Source of the DNA: Atriophallophorus winterbourni
Taxonomy: Eukaryota; Platyhelminthes; Trematoda; Plagiorchiida; Microphallidae
Direction of reading: 5' to 3'
Assembly (NCBI GenBank): GCA_013407085.1
Contig: JACCGJ010001965.1
Span: 1 to 64,000 of the forward strand
DNA length: 64,000 nucleotides
Part shown: positions 12,701-25,200 of the stretch, piece after piece
Layout of the letters: every line of letters begins with the position of its first letter
Numbering within the stretch: the stretch's first letter is position 1
Program-made: the position numbers and the translations under genes
Notes under the pieces: generated by a model
What the model was told of the DNA's origin: nothing
The model's database searches: none
What the model saw: the letters and a program-made list of their open reading frames with translations, nothing else

Positions 12701-14641
12701 CATGGTGTTAGCTGCACTTTGCCTGGATCAGACTTGTGCTTTCATACCCATCATACATCATTGTACAACTTCACTTCCGCCTAGCGATGATCAGCCCGGG
12801 ACACAAATTGAACATCTCGCCATTAGTGCTAGATGAAGATGGAGCACTAGCGTGGATTCTGATCACGCCCTCCTTCGATCGCGATTTACATTTAAATTCT
12901 CTGATCCAAAGACAGTTATCTCTAAAAGCTTTCGAATCTTACAGTTCAGTAATCTTATCGCGGTGGTTTATTAGATAATCCTCCCGCTGCGATGTCGGAA
13001 AATATCGCAGCTGTGGGATGAGATTCCTACTGTGATGCACGATGCCGCGGAGTCAGCATGTGGTAGTTCCACTTATGGCAGAAGGTCCCACTGTATCTCC
13101 CAGACTACCCTTCGATTACTAGAAGAAAAAAGAAGGATTCCTTCTGACTCACAATCTAATACAGAACAAAGACGGGTCAGAAATACTATCAAGCGTAGCA
13201 TTCGATCAGATAGGGAAGCGCGCTGGCTGTCAAAAGTTGAGGATATGGGGGTAGCCAGCAATTCGTGTAATGTCCGAAAGCCGTTTCACCTCATTCGATA
13301 TACAGGTTCTGAAACCATTGAAGTTAGCGAGGCAATCACAGAAAACGATGACGCCTTTATTACTAACAAAGAACGCCGGTTGTCTCGTTGGGCGGAGCAT
13401 TTTCATGACCAATTTAGCTGGCCAGCTGCAGACAGTCCATTGCCTTCTATTTCTGTCTGTGAACCCTAGTCAGTTGATTTAACGCCTCCGAACGAAGCAG
13501 AAATCAAGCCCGGTATTGAGACAATGAAAAGATTCAAGGCAGTTGATCCCAATGGACTGGCCCCGATTCTGTTCAAGTAAGGTTGTGATATTTTATTCAG
13601 CACTCTAGTTGACCTTTTCTGTCAGGTATGAGACACGGAAACTATTCCCAAGTGTTGGGGAGAATCTATAATCATACATACTCTCAAAAAGGTGTGCGTA
13701 CTTCATGTTCATACCGCGTGAGAATAAGCCTTACGCCTGACATTAACCGGATTCTTGCTTCAATATGTCTTCGGCGCCTTACATAATACAGGTAATCACT
13801 GATTCGTGAACAGCAAGCAGGATTTTGTCCCGGTAGAGGATGTGCCGAACACACATTCACTCTTTGGCAAGCCATAGGACAGCGCCATGCTTATAGACAG
13901 CCCACTGTAGCAATCTTTTATGATTTTAAGGGTGCTTTTGATTCGGTAGATAGGAGCGCATTATTACTCTGAGTTATCTCACAAAAGTACGTTAACATCT
14001 TTCGGCCGCTTTATTCCTATAGTTCCGGGTGAACAATAGCCTGTTAGCCACCTTTCCAACGGTTAGTGGTGTCTGACAAGGGTGTCCAATTTTTCCCTTT
14101 TTGTTCAATTTAGTAATTGACGCTATCATGGATGCATGTAATGCAGGCGTACCGACACCGGTAATTCAGATAGGCCGCGATAAGAGACTTATCGATTTAA
14201 ATTACGCAGACGACATAGTCCTACTTTTTGATTACTATACGGATGCTTAGTCAACTTTAGGCCGACAAAGTATTATCGTGCCGATCCTGATTCTGTTTCA
14301 TACGAAAGGTGAAGAAATCCCACCCGCTACCCTGTACGATCATTTCACTGACGTCAAGAAGATAGAATCGACTCCTAGATTTGGGGGAGAATTCACAAGC
14401 ATATCGATTTTTTAAGGAGTGTGAACTTTCAACAACAGGGTATACGTCTAACGACCGTCGAAACCATGCTAGTTACATTGAGAATTTCGACGCGTGGCGT
14501 GTAACAAGTCAATGCAAGCAGTCCGAGCGGACAAAATAGACTGACGCGGTAAGGAAAATAAACAAACAAAATCACCACGTTGCACCACGTACCTTGGATG
14601 GGAGAAAATGCGGCAGCAACGGCGGCAGACGAGTGGGCAGG
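9791..14641 (-). CDS. EPS15: EPS15/EPS15L1-like endocytic adaptor, C-terminal exons only
   Basis: Four exons join in phase: 14641-14593 (PAHSSAAVAAAFSPIQ), 11294-11209 (DSAFDPFAPTMPAATADV... ADFDS), 10409-10233 (IFNTKPTATQQSNDPFVGDPF...) and 10147-9791 (Ser-rich tract, then LSEAEQLSLATMESERLARL, QEEADLQLALRLSQLD, stop TAG at 9793-9791). The DPF repeats are AP-2 alpha-ear ligands. The last exon matches the paired ubiquitin-interacting motifs that end EPS15 and EPS15L1 (ERLARL..QEQ.DL.LA..LS). In the family the protein scaffolds clathrin-coated pits and sorts ubiquitinated cargo. The three EH domains and coiled coil expected upstream were not found between 14641 and WDHD1's end at 20758, so the gene is partial here. 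The 49-bp exon is the least certain; it rests on splice signals and phase. Confidence 0.75.
10870..11130 (-). pseudogene. LINE family B C-terminal fragment in an EPS15-like intron
   Basis: The minus strand reads PHLRYKDVRKIDLKHLDTEL and later CKRAKAPLGKEQVRIFERRS. It aligns with RYKDVCKRDMKALGIDPASW..CVKRRLQAGEEQIQLLAAERR of the 8200-8380 copy. It sits between exons 11294-11209 and 10409-10233, in the same orientation as the host gene. Confidence 0.55.
11300..12570. other. Intron of the EPS15-like gene; probable decayed LINE 5' sequence
   Basis: A GC-richer tract at about 11745-12010 has the look of untranslated LINE leader but no diagnostic motif. No conserved exon was found in it. Confidence 0.3.
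12577..12752 (-). repeat. SINE-like repeat, chimeric copy
   Basis: Positions 12577-12713 match the repeat in minus orientation (GGCTAAGATACTGTCAGGTT through the GCTCACTACCGGTGGCCAAT segment). It is then joined directly to CTTTGCCTGGATCAG.CTTGTGCTTTCATAC, the 3' end of the same repeat in plus orientation. Confidence 0.75.
13030..14460 (+). pseudogene. APE-type LINE remnant (family A), linker and reverse transcriptase
   Basis: An open stretch at 13032-13469 reads RNTIKRSIRSDREARWLSKV and RRLSRWAEHFHDQFSWPA, the linker typical of trematode LINE polyproteins. After a stop the frame continues with VDLTPPNEAEIKPGI, MKRFKAVDPNGLAPILFK, then fragments of DFKGAFDSVDR (about 13920) and DLNYADDIVLLFD (about 14198-14235), which holds the YADD catalytic box. 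Multiple stops interrupt it. The same family is seen at 38350-39020 and 58258-58690. Confidence 0.75.
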
Positions 14642-14649
14642 CTAAAACG

Positions 14650-15736
14650 AAAGATTTGAATAAACGACATAAACGATAACCAATAACGGTGCGTGAAACG
14701 AGGTTAGTTGTGTATCTGTGCCCACTTGCGGCCAAGGCAACCTTGTGCGCCCGAGCAGAAATGGAGTGGCCGCATAAACAAATGACCGCGAAAAACCGCG
14801 AGCCAGTACAACCGCTGAGTGACGAGATTTCACGCTCAGCAGCTGAGATGATATGCCACGATCATAGAGTTACGTTGAGGTGTCATGCAAAAGCTAGTCA
14901 CATCGAGTGCAACACGGTTCCAAGTTCAAGAATTTCGGGTGAAAAAACCACATAGCGTCATAATTACCACAGAATGGTGAATATTTGTTCATGAAAAAGT
15001 AATAACAATTAATCATGTAATGTCAAGTATAGTCCAGTTGAATATTCACAATGAGTCGATACGCAGGTGCCGTCAAATCGCAGTGCAACAAATACGTGTC
15101 CAAATTTCGAATGAATGTCTCGACGCTGGGAGCGGTACTAATAGTTTCCGGGAGTGTATTCCAAATTGTTTGCTAAACGCTTACAGATCCGGCTACATTA
15201 TTATATTATTATATTTGCACAATCTGATACAGATATAGGGCCGTTCAACATAAACAATGAGATGTACAAAGCGAGAAGGGGGGTACAAAGCGTTGCCATC
15301 GGCATCGTTGAACGTAGGCATGATACTACCCGGTTGCCTACACCGAAGTAGGGGATATTTCGTTTAGGGGGTCCCACCCCGAGCCTTTACCCACAAGGCA
15401 GTGGAGCGAGAGAGGTTCGCACCTATCGGTGGCCGGTGACCGACGAATCGGTTCATACGCCCTTTTCTGTGAATTTCCATTTCGGAGCCCGATAACCCCG
15501 TTGATAGGTTGGTGACTTCAGTTTTTGCCTTTGCACCATCAATGTCCTTGGATAGGACAAGGGGCAGTGACGTTTGGAGCGGCGAGTCACATCCACCGCG
15601 TCGTGGTGTCATCATTGGATTTTTGTGGCTTTTTATAGGGAGAACGCTTGCCAGGCGAAAACCCACCACACCCTCAGACACCACCGGGAGGGTGTTGTAC
15701 CAATTGACGGCAAGTGATGAGTCATTTCGGACGGTC
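14650..15736. other. GC-rich non-coding tract with probable LINE leader sequence
   Basis: The 470-bp minus-strand open frame at 15834-15364 has no recognisable domain and appears to be GC-rich LINE untranslated sequence. A short match to family B (TTACAGATCCGGCTACA at about 15181-15197, as at 7230) shows LINE debris here. EPS15 upstream exons were searched for and not found. Confidence 0.35.
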
Positions 15737-16800
15737 GTCTTTGCTTGACTAACATACTGAAGACAGTAAACCACTGGACGCTGACAGTTTATGAGAGTGG
15801 TTACGAGCATGCATGTTATTTGGACCAGCTTCAAAGATGTTTGATCGCGTGGACCATTCTATACTCCTGAGAAAGCTGGAGGAGGATGGTATTAATGATA
15901 GCCTTCTTACATAACTGAGAAGTTACATTCTTGATCGCAAGGCAAATCTATGTATCGATGGCCTGATGTCTAGGAACATCGAAGCCATTAGCGGTATTTC
16001 GCAAGGTTGTGTAAGTGGTCCGATTGTTTTTCGGGTCTACATCAGTGAACTGCCGAAAACTGTTACAGCCAAAATGATTTGTTTGCTGAGACGATAAACC
16101 CTGGATGTGAATTATGTCGAGCGTGGTCTGTTTGCGCTTTTAAAGCGATTTGGATATATTGAACAGCTGGTCAGATCGAAATAATTTTCCATTCAACTTC
16201 ATGAAGTGCAGAATTTTGCAAATTCGACTATAGCCTGGGATCGTAACAACGGGAATGGAAGACAAAAGAAAAGGAGCTCAGCGTATGGATTATTGGAAGT
16301 CTTAAAAATAGCATGCAAGGCGAAGCAGTGAACAACCGAGCAAGCTGTATGCTAGGTATGCTCCAGCGTATTTTCGGACGTTTTTCCAGTGAAACATTCT
16401 ACATGCTCATAAATACGTATATTAACCCAGTGATTGATTACTCAGTGCGAGCTTGAACACCATGGCTACAAAAGGACATCAAGATGCTCCAGTTTATTTA
16501 TCACAGAGCAACTAAAATGGATGGCTGTCTCAGCAAACTCCCGTTTGAGGATCGTCTCGAAAACCTTACTTTGGATATGGTGGTTCTCAGACGGGTTCGA
16601 TTGGATCTTATTCTCACTTATAAAATGAAGAACTCAAAATTACATCCACTTCGCCTCCGGCCAAGCACTCACCAACTGGCATTTGATATTCCGCATTCTC
16701 ACCGGAACTGCAGTTTGTTTTTCTATTCGGTCCGCGTTTGTTCAATATGGAATTTATTGCCGGTGAAATATTTTTCAAGAACAAACTAGATATATTTATT
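15737..16800 (+). pseudogene. CR1-like LINE remnant, reverse transcriptase
   Basis: Plus-strand frames read FDRVDHSILLRKLEEDGIND (about 15840; catalytic block A), LRSYILDRKANLCIDG, ISGISQGCVSGPIVFRVYIS (block B, about 15990-16045), then RATKMDGCLSKLPFEDRLEN and SIWNLLPVKYFSRTN, the CR1-like C-terminal end. The YxDD box is lost. The closest internal relative is 46600-49020. Confidence 0.75.
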
Positions 16801-17219
16801 TTTAGAAATTTTACCGTACAGCCCGTTTAAATAACTTAATTAAGCAAATTCACAAGACATTTATGCTAACGAATGTTTTCCATCATATGATGACAAGACA
16901 TGACATTTTTCTAACTACAAATCTGTCGATCTTCCTATTGCCTTAATTTTTGTATATATACATTTCCTTATATGAATATCCTATGGTTTCGTACAGCTAC
17001 AATCTATGGATGCGTAAAATTCTTGAATCTAAATCTGAAGCGGCAGACAAATTACTTTCTCTTCTCTGATTGATGTCAAATCCATCCAAATGAAGCGTGC
17101 CGATTTGTTCATAAAATTCCTAGTCCATTGTGTGTACAGGATGATCTGATCGGGCCATAACAAGGAAAAACAAATATCTTCACTTTTATACACAAATTTT
17201 TCAGCAATTAAATTAATTT

Positions 17220-18070
17220 AATAAGCATTCAAATCAATTCAATTTTATTGATATAAAAGGCATATAGCTTAACGGAAACCACTGAACAACTGGAAAGTAC
17301 GAACAATGTACACAATAAAAACAGGACATTTTCGGTAACTGAAAAATCTAAATGGCAGAAATTGCCTGCTCTGAACCCCCCAGAAGGTGCTTTAGAAGAG
17401 ACCATTTCAGTGATGTTTTCTGACAGTGTCCACTTTTCTATTCACAGGCCTAAGTCGTTTTAATCTGTAGTCCAAGATTGAATTTGCGCACCATCAATAA
17501 ATCATTGATATAAAGTGTGAAGTAAATTTATCCGGGGACGGATTCATGATGGGATGCACTTGCCACGGCTACAAACTTCAACAACGCCTCTAATTTGCTA
17601 GTTTTAAAATCCGCCGATGTTTGAAAATCGTGGACTATACCAAGACACTTTGGGACAACGATTCATAGGACAAATCATTCAGAGGTCTATGGAGATAATA
17701 TGCACAATGTTGATATATACTTGGTGTGATTGCATCTGTACCAAGTCATTTTGTGGGATTCTAAGATTGTAGAACTCCTAGTTTCTCTTCTCTGGTAACA
17801 GCTATAATGTATAATAGAACAGGATGCGACAATTTTAAGTGGCAACCTGTTCTTTTGAAAAAATAGTGTAGCAATATCGTTAACGAGTAATTAGGGGGCT
17901 GTTGAATCAGCAGACATTCCAGCGTCTGTCTGTAAGACCACAACTCCAGGTTTCAATGAACACTACTTGTTTAAACCCGATGAGGTCGGGTGTGCAGAGT
18001 TTGCACAGCTCGATTTGTTGAGCTAATTCACGGGACAAAATTTGTGCATTGGAGTATGATTCAAGCATGT
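17220..18070 (-). pseudogene. CR1-like LINE remnant, endonuclease region
   Basis: On the minus strand: NAQILSRELAQQIELCKLC (about 18040), a TPDLIGF and ETW-like site, PPNYSLTILLHYFFKRTGCH and VLLYIIAVTREEKLGVL, then KHRRILKLAKLEALLKFVA to about 17530. The order (NAQSL.., PDLI..TETW, RSGGGV-like, then decay) is that of the AP-endonuclease domain. Heavily mutated. Confidence 0.5.
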
Positions 18071-19130
18071 GAAGCTGAGCAGATAACAGTATTTATAGGT
18101 CAGACGATGGAAAATTGTCGTCTTCAAAGCACGTCGCTTTATTATTTCTGACAACTATGTAAACCTCTGATGATTTTTCCATGGGAATCTGCATGTTATC
18201 GTAGCACCAACATTTGGATAGCACATTCATACCTTTCAGGTAATCTGTTTCTTTAGTGTCAGGAAGGTTGCGACAGCATCACGCATGTTGCTTCACAAAA
18301 ATATAACACTTGGGTGTGCTTTGGCCATTTCATTGATAGTTAGGCGAGAAAAGTGTCGACGACCACGGAATTCCAGGAACCGTTAATATCGACAATAAAT
18401 GATCACTGTTAACTATCATGCTCTTTTATACATTAAACTTCCATTTCCACAATTGTTCTAGCGGCACGCGTGTTATATAGCCACTGGCATGCCAGATTAG
18501 GCCAGTTTAAAATGGCGGAACTGCTTATACCGACAAATGAAAGAAAGCAGGCATATAACTGACAAATCAAATCCAGTTTGCCACGGGCATGGGAAGATTG
18601 TGAGTCAATGAATATGTTCAATCTAGGGAAACAAAAAAGCCGTTTTATCAAACACTTACTAACTTCTGGATATTTTATAACGTAAAAGTATTCAGGATAC
18701 AGCCTTGAGGGAAAATCAGGAGTTGGGATCTCTTTGAGTCGTTCTTAGTTGTAATCACGCGCGTCCTGACTACATCTTCATCGAAGTTTTTCTCCAGATG
18801 TATCAACCTAACTGATCCTTTGGATTCGAAGATATCGGAGTGAAGGACTACTTGCTGCATAATCAAAAGCTAGTTCTCCCTTTGGACTAACAACACGAGA
18901 TGCACCAGATAGCGGTTAGCACTTATAGGTAAACTGGCGGAGAGCTCATATCCTGGTGTTACATCCAAATGTGGGAGAGATTTTGATATCTCATTGGTTG
19001 GATACTGCTTGTCTTGGTCTGTTATCCTCATCGAGTGCACGGTGATCGCAAACCAAACGACAAGACAGTATTTATCTGTTAAACACATTACAAACACAGA
19101 GTGCTCAGCTCAAAACTCCCGAACAATGCT
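18070..19130. other. Unassigned; possible ORF1-like retroelement debris on the minus strand
   Basis: Minus frames at 18866-18675 (FESKGSVRLIHLEKNFDEDV) and 19097-18870 are almost contiguous and protein-like, but no domain was recognised. They lie 5' of the endonuclease remnant, where an ORF1 product would be expected; this is inference from position only. Confidence 0.25.
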
Positions 19131-19480
19131 TCTTAGTTTTGCGACGTCAAAACCATCAGACACGTAAACAAATCAGTTATCGTAAGCATTGAGCTAGAAA
19201 AGTTGAATGTCGACTTGCATTGCTTCCTAGAGACAGGGGTATCAGACACGCTATGCAAAATTACAATTTTTGGAAAGTACTGGGATCTTATTCTTGATTG
19301 CAAGCCGTTGGGTTTGTCGTCTAAAATGCTAACGAATAATAGCGAAAAAATGTAAATGCAAAAGCGAACAGATTCGTGCTATCAATATGAAGTTTAGTAC
19401 TGGTAACTATACGTTGGTCCAAGTTTATGCACTGATGCTGCCCAATTACCGGGTGAACGTTGATCAATCAGGGGTACCAA
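19130..19480 (+). pseudogene. LINE endonuclease fragment
   Basis: Plus strand reads LNVDLHCFLETGVSDTLCKI (a decayed DI..LQET catalytic region), then EQIRAINMKFSTGNYTLVQV followed by YALMLP, equivalent to the family's conserved VYAPT strand. One stop and frameshift separate the two parts. Confidence 0.5.
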
Positions 19481-19483
19481 ATG

Positions 19484-19710
19484 CGCAATCGTGCATTACT
19501 TCGTGTTGTGTGGCTAACGCCGTGCTAAATTGATTGGCCAGAATTAGTGATCTGCATGCTGAAACTGGCTGGAATCTCACTACCATTTCCGTTCTTTTTC
19601 TTTCTCATATCTGTCTAGGTCTGGGCAACCTGACAGTATCTTAGCCCACGTGCAGTCTCTGACTGTGAGGCACTTTGCTGGATCTGGCTTGTGCTTTCAT
19701 ACATACATAT
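19484..19710 (+). repeat. SINE-like repeat
   Basis: Near full-length copy: GCAATCGTGCA head, CTAAATTGATTGGCCAG, TCTCACTACCATTTCC, CTGGGCAACCTGACAGTATC, GTGCTTTCATACATACATAT tail. Confidence 0.9.
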
Positions 19711-20757
19711 CAGATGTAACAAAATTTATTTGTAGTATTTTCTTATTTGTTCATTAAATAGAACTTGAAAATAGTTACTTCCCGAAAGTACTTAGAATTA
19801 ACTGAGCAAACTATTTACTATAATTTCTCCGTTTCGAGACACACGGAACCTGATCATAATGATGCTACCTGATGAATGCATACAACACACACAAGGCGTT
19901 CCAACCCTTAAACGAGATAATTCTATGGTTCGTTGTTGGAAACTCGTAGATTTTAAATCTCGATTTCAGATTTAACAGTGTTGAGTGCGGGTGCTAGTAT
20001 TGGGTGGTGCCACTTAGATAAATCTCTATGTTTCAAATATTTACTAACATGATAAACAGGGACTTTCTTCAACGCAAATTACGGAAACTTGATGGATAGT
20101 ACAAATCTCGTGAGAAACTACGCAACATGACAGAAGGTGATGCGATCCCACAGAATCAAGCACACAAAATCAACAACATCAACAGCAGTACTTCCATAGC
20201 AAGTACCGAGTACTCGACAGACATAAAATTATGATACGATAAAATGCGAAATAGACGGGGGGACCCAAAAACAACCAAACATGTCGAAGGCCAGGTACGA
20301 ATAAGTTAGAATGAGGTGTACACACACTTTAAATCGTTCTGTGAACGAGTAAAGCTGCATCATCCCCGCGGCTTAATTTGTCATGCATTATAAAAAGGTT
20401 TCATCGAGACTCAACTTGAGAACATGAAAGATTAATCAGAATCCCCGAAAAGATGTCTACAAGAGCGCCTCTGAACACAATACTAAGCCATATTGAGCCA
20501 ATCAATATTTGAAACATGGTCATCTCAAGTAAGAAATAGCAAATAAAACCGCGTTAGGAAAAAGATTTTCTAATCACAGTACATGAACTACGTCGCTACG
20601 AAAGATATTATTACGAATAGTTGCGTTACGTACCCGAAGGTTCAAACAAAATTCAACGACATAAAAGGCATCATCACGAGTATGCATTACAAAAATATGG
20701 TTTACACATAAATAGAGGATCAACATAGTGAGGATCGTTACAAAATCCGACACTGTG
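19711..20757. other. Intergenic, between WDHD1's stop and the EPS15-like gene
   Basis: AT-rich sequence holding the WDHD1 3' flank. No conserved frame, no obvious polyadenylation signal near 20758, and no recognised repeat. Confidence 0.4.
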
Positions 20758-22237
20758 TTACTCTTGTGCCGAATTTTGAAAACGGAAGGAAGAGAGACGC
20801 GAGGAAGTTTTCTCAGCATGTGAAGCGCGTTTGTTCACCGAATCGGCAGCGGGCGATTGCTCAGACGAAATTTTTGGAAGGTTTTCCTTATCTTTTCCCG
20901 GGTCCGTAGGGTCTTGGGTATCCATTGCACAAAACTAAAAAAAATCAATAAAATGCTATACATATGAGGCCATTGCGAGAACAAGTGGTAAACATGATAT
21001 AACAGCTAAATGCGAAATTATTTAACTAATGCAAATAGTCAAGTATGGCCACCAGAAAACAATACACAATGGCGTTATCAAAGTTAAAATTAATACTCAC
21101 AATGGAAAGCTACCTAACCGAGGAATTTGTGGACTTCACACTTTATAATAGAGAGAGTTTTAGGGTATAATAGGACCGTTTTGGGTTATCCGCTCTTACA
21201 GTATGTATGTATGAAAGCACAAGCCTGATCCAGGCAAAGTGCCGCACAGTCAGGTTGCCCAGTCCTAGACAGATATAAGAAATAGATAACAAAGATCGTA
21301 GTGAGACTCCAGCCTGTTTTGGCATGCAGCTCACTACCTCTGGCCAATCAATTTAGCACGGTGTTAGCCGCACAGCACGAAGTACTGCCCAATTGCACAT
21401 CAGTATTAAAAAGTGAACGTTTTAAAACACCCAAGGAACACGGTCAGAATAAAAATGAGCTTGTTTATTACGATGCCTCGCATGCGCCATAATTCATCGA
21501 ATATTCAAACTTATAACCACGTCGCGTGAATACACAGTGCGGAATAAAGACACAGCGAGAGAGCATATACTAGAGCATACAAATTCCGGTTGTGATGCTG
21601 CGTTGGTAGGGAAACGCACCTGTTTAACACACAAGGGATCCAGTTATGAGGATTTTTATGGACATATAGTATACAAATTTATCCCCAGTCATCACGATAC
21701 AGGAGTGTGTAACTTACAAAGATAGATGCCCGACATATCACGACTCACTTAAACACAAGTGATAACACAATATCTACTTCTCTAATGCTATTGAAGATAA
21801 ACGGTGGTGTGTTAAATCATACGCACGCCAGAAAACAATTGAAATATGTTCATTCAAGCGTGGCATCAAATTGTGGAAAGCTAAAACAATTGTTATCACT
21901 AATCTAAAACGAGCTGGCTGCAAGGACGTCGATATGAGGTCATGGAGCACAAGAGTAAACAAGATTACCTCCCGAAAGCGCAATCTGGCGATACGCAACA
22001 ATTCATCTGCTGATTCTTCGGGGTATTCCTCTTCGAGTTCCCCGCGATTTTCTTCGAACCAGTCGAGGAATTCAGACGGTGGCCTGTTGAGTGGGATCTC
22101 GAAAATATACAACAGAAAACAAACAAACAAATTGACAGGCGTCAAAAAACAAGCTACACTTACGGAGATTTAGGAATACTACGTTGGACGGGGTCGGATT
22201 GCAATGGTTTTGCACGTTTGGATTTTGTGGCTCGATT
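20758..22237 (-). CDS. WDHD1: WDHD1 exons 14-16: basic segment, HMG-like segment and C-terminus
   Basis: Exon 14 (22237-22164) gives NRATKSKRAKPLQSDPVQRS. Exon 15 (22083-21969) gives PPSEFLDWFEENRGELEEEY and ADELLRIARLRFRE, aligned with the first two helices of the WDHD1 HMG box. Exon 16 (20934-20758) gives a polar tail and TAA. For exon 15 the CAACAG acceptor was chosen over an upstream TTCGAG because only the former keeps the frame. The LSxEERKxW-type third helix is not encoded in these exons, and no intermediate exon was found in the 1034-bp intron 15. Either the box is truncated or a phase 0/0 exon was missed. Confidence 0.85.
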
Positions 22238-25200
22238 CTGAAAGAATACAAGTGAGATAGTTGGTCGCAGGAATTTTAAAAACTAAGTTCAATGCACACG
22301 CACACATAACAGATAAGAAATTAGAGAAAAATAGCGACCAATTCCAACCAGGATAGTTGCGCAGAGAGTCGGGTGCAAGAACATTGGTTCATCTAACCGT
22401 ATGGAAACACCTCTGATTATGGATAAATCGGATAAACGATAACGTTGATTTCATACAGACAATTTCAATAACTACCTTATCTGTGGATACCTGGGATGGA
22501 GGGACTCAAACATTGATTTTTTGTCTTATTACTTGTTTAAATAATCACATTCATGTTATCTTGGCAAGGACAATGAATAACGATCTCTATGTATGTATGA
22601 AATCATACGGCTGATCAAGACAGTGTCGCGGCCATAGACTGCATGTGGGCTAAGATACTGTCAGGTTGCCAAGACCTAGACAAATATAAGAAAATAGAAA
22701 TAGAAAAATCATCACCTACAGCTCACAAACACAGTGTTAACCGCACAGCACAGAAGTACTTCACGATTGAACAACCGTGTCTAAATTCCAGCCACCAGAT
22801 GGGAATCAGGAAAAATATAGTTTACGTGCCTTGAACTTGGGCAGGTTGTGAGAACTTCTGCGGTGTCGTTTCAACCAGATTCCCCACAACATTCTTTTAA
22901 AACATGTGATCCCATCTTTATTAATATTTCCGAATTATTGTTCTCCTCTTTTCAACCGAAACTTGTGTAATCGTGACGCTCTTGTATGTATTAAATCACA
23001 AGCCTGATCCAGGCAAAGTACCGCACAGTCATAGATTGCACGTGGGCTAACATACTGTCAAGTTGCCCAGGCCCAGAAACATTCTCCATTTCACAAGTGT
23101 TGGACAGTTTACATACCGATTACACATATGTAGCCAAACACAACAGAAACCATGACGGGTAATGTACAGAAAAGTCAATCGTCAAGTAAACAAAGTGATA
23201 GGCCCCGAAAGAAGCTGCAAGATTTTATTGTTGATAGAGTAAACATTGGTCTTGCGAAGCAAATACACACGAATTACATCTACTGAATGTATCGTCACGA
23301 TTAAGCAACAGTGAGATGGATCAGATTGCAGTCACATTGTTGCTACTGTTTAGACACATCTTTACCCAAACATGAGTCATCTGATATTACCCCTGTGGAT
23401 GTATACCCTAATCGACTAGACCGCGGCGTGACGTATTGCAGTGTTTGGTTTGATACAAAATATGCAATAATTATACAATTCAGATCTGACACGTCGATGA
23501 TATGTGGATTAGCATTTGAAAAGAAATGCAACCGAGCACACTCCGAAGCGCCGGACATCAAACATACTTCCCCTAAGTTTCTACACAGATATCGACAATC
23601 TAATAATTCAACGTTTTAATGGTCTAAAAAGCAAATACTTTACAGTAACCATAGATTAAAATATAAGGAATGCATAAGAACAACAAAGATGTTTTGTTAT
23701 TAGTTTGATAGTATCAAAAACTACAGGCATTGCATGATTCGTGCAACGACCTTTCATTCGCTCTGTATCTTTGTGGCATTGTCACAGATTACCGGCTAGC
23801 GCCGATATGACTATCCGTCTGTTGAGCGTAAAGATCAAATCAGGAGATTTATCAGGGATCAATTTTAGAATAACCCCGCAAGTCCAACAAGCGAAATTCC
23901 ATTTGAACACTGTAGAGGATCACAATATTTGATGAAATGGATTTAAAAAAAGTAGTGCGCCGCAACCTGTAGTCGAACAGATAATATTCACAGAATTTCT
24001 GTTTCCATACAAATTCACACTTGTATCTTTCTACCGAATTACCTTGTATGCCGCTTTGACTTACATTACAGCAACATGTCAGGCATTATGATCAAAACTG
24101 ACGCTGTCGATCCTCGTGTAAATTGCTCTAACGTTTCATTCGATTGGTTAGGCTTACGCACCCATGCAATCGAATCGTAAGAATCGAATTGCCGACCATT
24201 TGTTGTCTGCTTCAGACAAGAACGTCAGCAAATTAATTGCTCACAAGGGAGAGAAATGCGTTTGAACTTTGAATGAAAAAGTACAAACAATTTACAAGCA
24301 ATATCGACCGGAGCCTTGCGCATAAGTCACATTTTTAGCGTATGGAAGATTGAAAAGAGTTTTGGTCATTAAGCAATCTTATAAAAGGAAAAAAGTAGCA
24401 TTAGCATTTCTGCATAAGTGGCGGCATCTTCAATTGAAAGATTCGACATCCGAATAGCAACAACACAGATCAAAACAAATCACTTACTGCAGCTGATGAC
24501 GTAGGAGCCTGGCGTTTCTTAACCGACCGCGATTCTTTCGATTTGAGCGACTGTGCGAGTTTGAGAGACGACGAGGCGGAAGTAGTGGGAGTCCACGAAT
24601 CCAAGATTTCACTGCCACGGCCACGCGTCGGATGACTTGCAGAGGTGGATCCCACCGAGGCACTCGGACCATCCTAAACAGTCAAAACAAAAGCACGGTT
24701 ACGAGAAGTTTCAGACAAACGATCTTCGCGAGAAATCAATACGTTAACAACCGCACTAAAAGTTCAAGCGGATAGATTTAATGGCACGCTGGATAGAACA
24801 AATCGATCGAGGGGTTATGCAAGAAACGGAATATGCTGTCACATGAGGCAAATAGTTTGAGGGGATTGAGTGTGTATTCATCTATGAAATCACAAGCCTG
24901 ATCAAGACAAAGTTCCACAGTCTTAGAGTGCACCTGCGCTTAAACTGTGCCGGGTTGCTGAGGCCTAGAAAGATATGAGAAGATAGAAATGAAAATGGGA
25001 ATTTTTTCGCATGCACAATTGCTCATTTGGTTTGAGTACATCAAATGAAATGCAAAAGAGACGACTTGTGCGGTGTGGATCGCAGTGCTATGCTATCAAA
25101 ATGATACTGCTCTATTATTATCTTCACTGGTAATAAGTTGCGATTGAACAATTTAGGTGTCGACAAAAATGTATCTTTCTGGTAGAAATCTGGAAGCGTG

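Noticed and set aside
15364..15834. 156-codon minus-strand frame
   Set aside because: No domain recognised; GC-rich composition and context suggest LINE untranslated sequence, and the frame extends into the CR1-like plus-strand remnant.
21140..21406. Short frames rich in CLDLGN/LPLANQFS-type peptides, also at 12576, 26901 and 27395
   Set aside because: They recur because they are translations of the SINE-like repeat, not proteins.
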